Shown piece by piece: positions 12,757-17,552 of a stretch of DNA of 17,552 bases. Made by a program: the position numbers and the translations under genes. The notes beneath the pieces are model-generated. The model did not search any database and was not told the DNA's origin. It saw only the letters and a program-made list of their open reading frames with translations. The DNA is from UMGS1052 sp045580005 (GTDB taxonomy: Bacteria; Bacillota; Clostridia; Oscillospirales; CAG-382), in NCBI GenBank assembly GCA_045580005.1, contig JAZNMZ010000053.1, positions 1 to 17,552 of the forward strand, written 5' to 3'. The first letter of the stretch is position 1, and every line of letters starts with the position of its first letter.

Positions 12757-13308
12757 GTGAATGAAATTAAGAAATCGCTGAATACTGCGATAGAAGAACT
12801 TTTTGCTGTTGCAAAGCTGCGTGAGAATGACATTCTCGTCGTGGGCTGCAGTACGAGTGAGGTTGTCGGAGAGAAAATCGGAAGCTGCGGCAGCGAGGAG
12901 ACAGCAAAGGTTATTTTCGAAACATTGCTGGAGCATTGCAAAAAGAAAAGAGTGTTCCTTGCGGCACAATGCTGTGAACATCTCAACAGAGCTATAGTTA
13001 TTGAAAAAGAAGCATACGACTATTACAGAATGACAAACAGAGTGAATGCAGTGCCGGTACGCAGGGCGGGCGGTTCGTTCGCAACTGCTGCATATGGCGG
13101 TTTTGATTACCCTGTTGTAGTTGAAAATATCAAGGCAGACGCAGGTGTTGATATAGGTGATACCTTTATAGGTATGCATATTAAAGCTGTTGCAGTGCCC
13201 GTCAGAGTGAGTGTCAGCTCGGTAGGACAGGCACATCTTACACTTTGCAGAACGCGCTGCAAGTATGTCGGCGGAGAGCGGGCAGTGTACGACAGCGAGC
13301 TGGGATAA
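12757..13308 (+). CDS. ywlG: YwlG family protein (DUF436/TIGR01440)
   Basis: A 183-residue protein of the conserved Firmicute family YwlG/UPF0340. Family features include VVGCSTSEVVGEKIG (28-42), AAQCCEHLNRA in the middle, VPVRRAGGSFATAAY, and GMHIKAVAVPVR followed by a C-terminal RCKYVGGERAVY. The molecular role is not established. It has no signal peptide or membrane segment, so it should be cytoplasmic. The start is GTG 12757, chosen because AGAGGTGAT (12744-12752) is a good ribosome site for it; the GTG at 12748 lies inside that site. It has its own promoter, is divergent from the fucosidase and ends at a terminator shared with dapA. Confidence 0.88.
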   Translation: MNEIKKSLNTAIEELFAVAKLRENDILVVGCSTSEVVGEKIGSCGSEETAKVIFETLLEHCKKKRVFLAAQCCEHLNRAIVIEKEAYDYYRMTNRVNAVPVRRAGGSFATAAYGGFDYPVVVENIKADAGVDIGDTFIGMHIKAVAVPVRVSVSSVGQAHLTLCRTRCKYVGGERAVYDSELG

Positions 13309-13313
13309 AAGAA

Positions 13314-13337
13314 AAAACCTCGGGTAACCGAGGTTTT
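13314..13337. terminator. Bidirectional terminator between ywlG and dapA
   Basis: AAAACCTCGG (13314-13323), loop GTAA, CCGAGGTTTT (13328-13337), a perfect 10-bp stem. Its right end overlaps the dapA stop codon by two bases. Confidence 0.92.
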
Positions 13338-14259
13338 ATTTTGTCAGTCTTTCGTATTCTTCGTATAGTCTGCGCAGCAGACTGTCCTCGGCCCCTACAA
13401 GGGGAAGACGAAGCTCGCGTGTACAAAAGCCTTTGTATGCCATAACTTCCTTTATGGGAATTGGATTTATATCACAAAACAGCATTTTGGAGAACTTTAA
13501 GTGCTTCATGTATATTTCTTTTGCGGTTTTATAATTGCCCGAAAAGTACTCGCTGCATATTCGTGAAACTGCAGCAGGACAGATGTTTGAAAGGACAGAG
13601 ATAACTCCGTCGGCTCCGAGTGCAAGCAGTGGCAGTGTGAGGTCGTCGTTGCCGCAGAACAGCTGCAGCTTGTTGCCGTAAAGACTCTTGGCATAGGCAA
13701 TTTCGGACACATTTGTACCTGCCTCCTTTATGGCGCGTATATTGTCTATTTCTGAAAGCCTGGCATAAGTTTCTGGTGTGATTGTTACTCCTGTGCGCGA
13801 TGGTACATTGTATACAATTACCGGCACATCACTTGTTTTTGCAATCTCGCGGTAATGCTCCACTATACCTTTCTGATTTGTCTTGTTGTAGTAGGGGGTT
13901 ACCGATAGCACAGCCGATACTCCGTGCTTACAGGCGTATTCGGTCATCTTGACGGCTTTTTTTGTGTCGTTGCTGCCTGTGCCGGCAAGCAGCGGGACTC
14001 TGCCGTTTGCCATCTGCAATGCTTTTTCGATAAGCTCGCTATGCTCGTCGTAGTCAAGCGTTGCGCTCTCTCCCGTTGTGCCGCTTACAAGAAGAGCGGA
14101 TACACCCTCTGATATCTGATATTCTATTATTTTTGACAGTGCTTCAAAGTCTATTTTTCCGTTTTTAAAAGGGGTTATAAGCGCCGTGCAGGCACCCTTG
14201 AATATATGTGTTTTCAAAATCAAATCTTCTTTCATTATTTTCGTTAATGGCTCAGACAT
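13336..14259 (-). CDS. dapA: 4-hydroxy-tetrahydrodipicolinate synthase
   Basis: This enzyme condenses pyruvate with aspartate semialdehyde, the first committed step to diaminopimelate and lysine. With the longest start it has 307 residues. Visible sites: TTGE (61-64) in the pyruvate pocket, Y150 and R155 in VIVYNVPSRTG, and Schiff-base K178 in RAIKEAG. The family usually begins close to the segment HIFKGACTALITPF, so the first 15 residues look like an extension. Starts at 14259 (ATG), 14235 (ATG) or a TTG at 14217 are all possible; none has a strong ribosome site. The TATAAT at 14265-14270 would place transcription start almost on ATG 14259, so either the message is leaderless or an inner start is used. 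It is alone, not in a lysine operon. Related aldolases (for sialic acid, for instance) cannot be fully excluded. Confidence 0.9.
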   Translation of the reverse strand: MSEPLTKIMKEDLILKTHIFKGACTALITPFKNGKIDFEALSKIIEYQISEGVSALLVSGTTGESATLDYDEHSELIEKALQMANGRVPLLAGTGSNDTKKAVKMTEYACKHGVSAVLSVTPYYNKTNQKGIVEHYREIAKTSDVPVIVYNVPSRTGVTITPETYARLSEIDNIRAIKEAGTNVSEIAYAKSLYGNKLQLFCGNDDLTLPLLALGADGVISVLSNICPAAVSRICSEYFSGNYKTAKEIYMKHLKFSKMLFCDINPIPIKEVMAYKGFCTRELRLPLVGAEDSLLRRLYEEYERLTK

Positions 14260-14264
14260 AGTTT

Positions 14265-14294
14265 ATTATATTCAAAAAATGCCTGTCGTGACAT
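14265..14294 (-). promoter_or_regulatory. Likely promoter of dapA
   Basis: TATAAT on the minus strand (14265-14270) with ATGTCA (14289-14294) as a partial -35 at 18 bp. The -10 is only five bases from ATG 14259, which bears on the choice of start. Confidence 0.55.
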
Positions 14295-14403
14295 CCTCCA
14301 GTGACGCTGTCTTTAAAAAATATGGTTAAAATGACATTGTGGCTTTTGCATAATTTTATCTAAAAAATATATGAAATATTCATAAAAAATCGTCGATTGG
14401 TAC

Positions 14404-14432
14404 TTGACATTTTACACAAAAAAAGGTAAAAT
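14404..14432 (+). promoter_or_regulatory. Sigma-A promoter of the prmA operon, with upstream palindromes
   Basis: TTGACA (14404-14409), 17 bp, TAAAAT (14427-14432). Transcription would start near 14439 and leave a leader of about 100 nt before prmA. Two short palindromes lie just upstream: ATGAA/TTCAT (14371-14383) and AATCG/CGATT (14388-14398), possible operators. A small hairpin, CTTC/GAAG, is found near the ribosome site (14518-14531 region). Confidence 0.85.
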
Positions 14433-14540
14433 AATAGAGGATTGTGTAACTTGACGAAGATGTTGATTTTTTGAGTTGCACATTCATATGGGTAAATTAT
14501 ACAAATCTTTTGATTTCGCTTCTTTCGGAAGGATTTTTTG

Positions 14541-15521
14541 ATGGATTGGAAAGAAATAGTCATAAAGACAACAACCGAGGGAATTGAGAGTGTGTCAGGC
14601 ATTCTTATTGTAAACGGAATATCTGGATACACTATACAGGACAGCAACGATTTTAACAATTTCCTTGAGGAAAAGACTGTATATTGGGATTATATAGAAG
14701 AATCTTTAATGTCTCTGCGTGAGTGTGAAACAACGGTCACATTCTATGTTTCGGATGATGCCGAGGGAGAGGAAAGCCTTGACAAGGTTAAGAAGGCTCT
14801 GCTCGAACTTAAGGAGAACGATTCCGAGAGCAGGTTCGGCAGTCTTGATATTACGGTAGGCACTATTGCAGACGAGGATTGGGCAAACAACTGGAAGCAG
14901 TATTTTAAACCTCTCACCATAGGCAAAAATATCGTTATAAAGCCAAGCTGGGAAGAATACAACGCCGGTGATGGCAAGACGGTTATAGAGATTGACCCGT
15001 CATCATCTTTCGGCACAGGCTCGCACACCACAACACGGCTTTGCCTTGAGTATATCGAGCAGCTTTGCGAAAGCATAGCCCCTGTCGGGGATATGGCAGA
15101 TGTCGGTTGCGGTTCGGGCATTCTCGGTATAGGAGCTTATAAGCTCGGATGTAAGAGGATTACTGCAATAGATATTGAGGACAATTCTATAAAAGTCGCA
15201 AAAGAGAACTTTTCGCTCAACAGCATCCCCGAAGACGGTGTCAGGACTTTTGTCGGAAGTATCACCGATGACAAAGAGCTTTACCGCACTGTCGCAGACC
15301 GTAAGTACAAAATTCTTGCCGCAAATATTGTTGCGGATGTACTCATTGCCATGGCGCCTCTTTTCAAGGCAATGCTGAGTGATGACGGCTATGCTGTTCT
15401 CTCGGGTATTATTACCGACAGGGAAAAGGAAGTGCTTGACAAGTTTACAGACAGCGGATTTGAAGTGTGCGATGTCAAACGAGAGGACTGCTGGACGGCA
15501 GCTCTTATAAAACACAACTGA
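14541..15521 (+). CDS. prmA: Ribosomal protein L11 methyltransferase
   Basis: A 326-residue S-adenosylmethionine-dependent enzyme that methylates lysines and the N-terminus of ribosomal protein L11. The N-terminal substrate-recognition domain (about 1-100) is followed by a linker with WKQYFKPL, the PrmA signature FGTGSHTTT (157-165), the Rossmann motif DVGCGSGILGIGA (187-199), acidic D211 in ITAIDIEDNS, and the NIVADV motif (262-267). ATG 14541 is set by GGAAGGA, seven bases upstream; a TTG directly before it is ignored. It is the first gene of an operon with rsmE 15 bases downstream. Confidence 0.96.
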   Translation: MDWKEIVIKTTTEGIESVSGILIVNGISGYTIQDSNDFNNFLEEKTVYWDYIEESLMSLRECETTVTFYVSDDAEGEESLDKVKKALLELKENDSESRFGSLDITVGTIADEDWANNWKQYFKPLTIGKNIVIKPSWEEYNAGDGKTVIEIDPSSSFGTGSHTTTRLCLEYIEQLCESIAPVGDMADVGCGSGILGIGAYKLGCKRITAIDIEDNSIKVAKENFSLNSIPEDGVRTFVGSITDDKELYRTVADRKYKILAANIVADVLIAMAPLFKAMLSDDGYAVLSGIITDREKEVLDKFTDSGFEVCDVKREDCWTAALIKHN

Positions 15522-15536
15522 CTTTTGGTGGAAGAT

Positions 15537-16283
15537 ATGCCGAGATTCTTTGTTGAAAATGATAAGATTGATTTAATTTCCGGCACTGTCACGCTCACGG
15601 GAGAAAACGCAAGCCACATATCACTTTCACTCCGTATGAGGATTGGCGAGACGATAACCGTGTGCGACAGCAGCAATCAGTTTGACTATGTCTGTGAAAT
15701 CTGCGGAATCACAAAAGACGGTGTAACGGCTAGAATAATTACTTCAGGGCAGAATAACAGTGAACCTGATGTGTGCGTAACTCTTTTTCAGGCACTGCCA
15801 AAGGGCGACAAGATGGAGCTTGTAATCCAGAAAAGCGTCGAGCTCGGAGTGCATGAGATTGTTCCTGTTATTACAGACAGGTGCGTCTCAAGACCCGATG
15901 AAAAGAGTCTTGCACGCAAGCTCGGACGATGGAACAAGATTTCTCTTGAGGCTGCAATGCAGTCGGGGCGGGGAAGAGTACCGAGAGTATCCGAGCCTGT
16001 GAGCTTTGAAGATGCAGTGTCACGCATAAGGCAAGCTGATATCGGCTTTCTCTGCTATGAAAAACAGCAGGGCAGCAGTCTGAACAGTATTATTTCTAAC
16101 AAAAATGCGCACAGTATAGCGTTTTTTGTAGGGCCTGAGGGCGGTATATCCGAGCACGACGCAGAATATGCGCGGGACAGAGGAGTTACTCTTGTGGGGC
16201 TCGGCGAGCGGATTCTCCGTACCGAAACGGCGCCTTTATGCGTGCTGTCGGGCATTATGTTCCTGACAGATAATATGAACTAA
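15537..16283 (+). CDS. rsmE: 16S rRNA (uracil-1498-N3)-methyltransferase
   Basis: A 248-residue SPOUT-class methyltransferase that modifies U1498 of 16S rRNA. It starts with MPRFFVEN, typical for the family. An N-terminal PUA-like domain (about 1-70) precedes the trefoil-knot domain with LPKGDKMELVIQKSVELGV (87-105), ISLEAAMQSGRGRVP (135-149), the knot motif FFVGPEGGISEHD (196-208) and LGERILRTETAP (222-233). ATG 15537 is preferred to an upstream TTG because the family begins MPRFF; the GGTGGAAG stretch supplies a ribosome site. Next to prmA this is a frequent Firmicute arrangement. Confidence 0.95.
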   Translation: MPRFFVENDKIDLISGTVTLTGENASHISLSLRMRIGETITVCDSSNQFDYVCEICGITKDGVTARIITSGQNNSEPDVCVTLFQALPKGDKMELVIQKSVELGVHEIVPVITDRCVSRPDEKSLARKLGRWNKISLEAAMQSGRGRVPRVSEPVSFEDAVSRIRQADIGFLCYEKQQGSSLNSIISNKNAHSIAFFVGPEGGISEHDAEYARDRGVTLVGLGERILRTETAPLCVLSGIMFLTDNMN

Positions 16284-16320
16284 AACAACAATTACACTAA
16301 TTAAAAAGGAGATATTTAAA

Positions 16321-17073
16321 ATGGCGGTAAAGAAGACTTCATCAGCACAGCTCAAAAAATTCAAGGAGGACATCCTGTTTTTCAGAATGTCAATGGTATT
16401 TATACTTGCCTGCTGTGCAGTAATGGCTATTTTAAGACTTAACAGCGGCAGAAACGGTATGGCTTTCTGGGAGCTTTCACGCAATCCGCTTTATATAGGT
16501 ATAGTTTCACTTGTTTTTGTTGCATCGGTTGTATGGTTTATTATCAATAAGCGCAACAAAAAGGACGAAACGGTTACCACCTTTGCAAGCATCAATTTTG
16601 TAGCAGTTACCGGATATATACTCGGTTGCTCGCTCTACTGGGGCAATTCTACCGGTCCCAGCGCAACAGTTCTGATGATAGCTACAATATGCCTCGCGCT
16701 TCTTTACTTCATCTACTATATTTTTAAGCGTGATTTCTTTATTTTTTCACTTGCAAATCTCGTGTTTGCAGCAACCTTGTGGGTTTTCGGCCTTGACACT
16801 CTTTTTACAGCGATAGCAGGAGCATTAATGCTTGCTGTGTCGGTGCTCGTTTGCCTTGTTGCCTACAGACTTTCAAGAATCAACGCCGCCGGCAAGAGCG
16901 TCAGCGGGGAAAGCTATTTTCCTTGCTATATATCATTCCTTATAGCGGTAGTTCTGATTTGCTGTGTTAATTTCTTCTCAGCAATCACACTTCTGACAGC
17001 GGCAGCGGTAATGCTTGTGCAGTATGTTCTTGCGGGAATTTACTACACCGTAAAATTGATAAAGGAGGCGTAA
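16321..17073 (+). CDS. Membrane protein of unknown function
   Basis: A 250-residue protein with about eight hydrophobic segments (near residues 22-40, 57-76, 88-106, 114-134, 139-157, 160-183, 201-220, 222-243). The first 20 residues are basic and likely cytoplasmic (MAVKKTSSAQLKKFKED). No catalytic or transport motif is recognised. It resembles small membrane proteins of unknown role in Oscillospiraceae, but I cannot name a family. AAAGGAG at 16305-16311 precedes the ATG by nine bases. It lies 37 nt after rsmE and four bases before the next gene, so it belongs to the same operon and is probably coupled to the downstream regulator. Confidence 0.85.
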   Translation: MAVKKTSSAQLKKFKEDILFFRMSMVFILACCAVMAILRLNSGRNGMAFWELSRNPLYIGIVSLVFVASVVWFIINKRNKKDETVTTFASINFVAVTGYILGCSLYWGNSTGPSATVLMIATICLALLYFIYYIFKRDFFIFSLANLVFAATLWVFGLDTLFTAIAGALMLAVSVLVCLVAYRLSRINAAGKSVSGESYFPCYISFLIAVVLICCVNFFSAITLLTAAAVMLVQYVLAGIYYTVKLIKEA

Positions 17074-17077
17074 AGTT

Positions 17078-17552
17078 ATGTCTTATAAATTGTACCAAAG
17101 TGTAATTAACCAGATGAGAGACACGGTTGACCGTGAAATTGGTATTATTGACGAGTTCGGTACTCTCGTTGCATACAGTGACGGCGAGAAGTTTAAGGAA
17201 ATGAGAAACGACAGCCAGAAAGAAATAATAGAAACACTGTCGTATTCTATGGATATGCTCGTTCAGGACGGGTACACTTTTCGTCCGGTCGGCACTCACG
17301 CAAAGCTTGAGTATGTTATAGTTGTTCAGGGCGAGGATAAGAACGCTAGGGAAATTGCCTCGATTCTTGCTGTATCTTTCAACAATATAAAGACTCTTTA
17401 TGATGAAAAGCATGACAAGTCGAGCTTTATAAAGAACATCATTCTTGATAACATACTTCCGAGTGATATTTATGTAAAGGCAAAAGAGCTTCACTTCAAC
17501 AGCGAAACCCCGAGAGTTGTATACTTTATCCGCTTCAACGAGTCAAATGAGA
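17078..17552 (+). CDS. Partial CdaR/PucR-like transcriptional regulator (N-terminal part)
   Basis: The gene is open to the window edge; 158 residues are visible, starting MSYKLYQSVINQMRDTV. AAAGGAGG at 17061-17068 gives a good ribosome site. The N-terminal region (GIIDEFGTLVAYSDG, then FRPVGTHAKLEYVIVVQGED) resembles a sensor domain of the sugar-diacid/PAS-like type, and FIKNIILDNILPSD followed by AKELHF is typical of the middle of CdaR/PucR-group regulators. The helix-turn-helix expected at the C-terminus lies outside the window, so the assignment is provisional. It starts four bases after the membrane protein gene. Confidence 0.6.
   Translation, partial: MSYKLYQSVINQMRDTVDREIGIIDEFGTLVAYSDGEKFKEMRNDSQKEIIETLSYSMDMLVQDGYTFRPVGTHAKLEYVIVVQGEDKNAREIASILAVSFNNIKTLYDEKHDKSSFIKNIILDNILPSDIYVKAKELHFNSETPRVVYFIRFNESNE

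Noticed and set aside
12624..12986. Longer N-terminus for the fucosidase
   Set aside because: The upstream frame crosses two divergent promoters and the ywlG start region, and its residues do not resemble a signal peptide or GH29.

Overview
The window looks like the chromosome of a gut Firmicute of the class Clostridia, most likely an Oscillospiraceae/Ruminococcaceae member (a [Eubacterium] siraeum- or Ruminococcus-like genome). I infer this from AGGAGG-type ribosome binding sites, sigma-A promoters with 17-bp spacers, a T-box riboswitch, YwlG and GerMN-type proteins, and an intracellular GH29 fucosidase. No rRNA, tRNA or CRISPR array was found. Layout by region: 1-1293 has no convincing protein gene. 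It starts with imperfect tandem repeats, each holding a 28-nt palindrome followed by paired GGTAAGCAGTT words, and then becomes a dense series of inverted repeats, possibly one large structured RNA. 1294-4182 is a recombination module: a complete tyrosine recombinase, a 45-residue small protein, and a large serine recombinase with its own strong promoter. I read 1-~4200 as one end of a mobile element; the other end lies outside the window. 

From 4290 onward the genes look like ordinary chromosome. A short HPr-like protein lacking the phosphorylatable histidine converges on pcrA (UvrD-family helicase). pcrA is divergent from a tryptophan transport operon: a T-box leader with specifier UGG and acceptor-pairing sequence UGGC, followed by a lipoprotein, a permease and an ATPase (trpX-trpY-trpZ). 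Next come a GerMN-like lipoprotein and a GH29 alpha-L-fucosidase, both on the minus strand, and then ywlG, which is divergent from the fucosidase. dapA (minus strand) converges on ywlG through a shared terminator. 

The right end is a plus-strand operon from one good promoter: prmA (ribosomal protein L11 methyltransferase), rsmE (16S rRNA U1498 methyltransferase), an unrecognised membrane protein with about eight membrane segments, and the start of a regulator resembling the CdaR/PucR group, cut by the window edge. Most gene borders carry a good stem-loop terminator, several of them usable from both sides. 

The least explained part is the first 1.3 kb: duplicated palindrome/iteron units plus many hairpins directly upstream of two unrelated site-specific recombinases. 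The best regulatory call is the tryptophan T-box.
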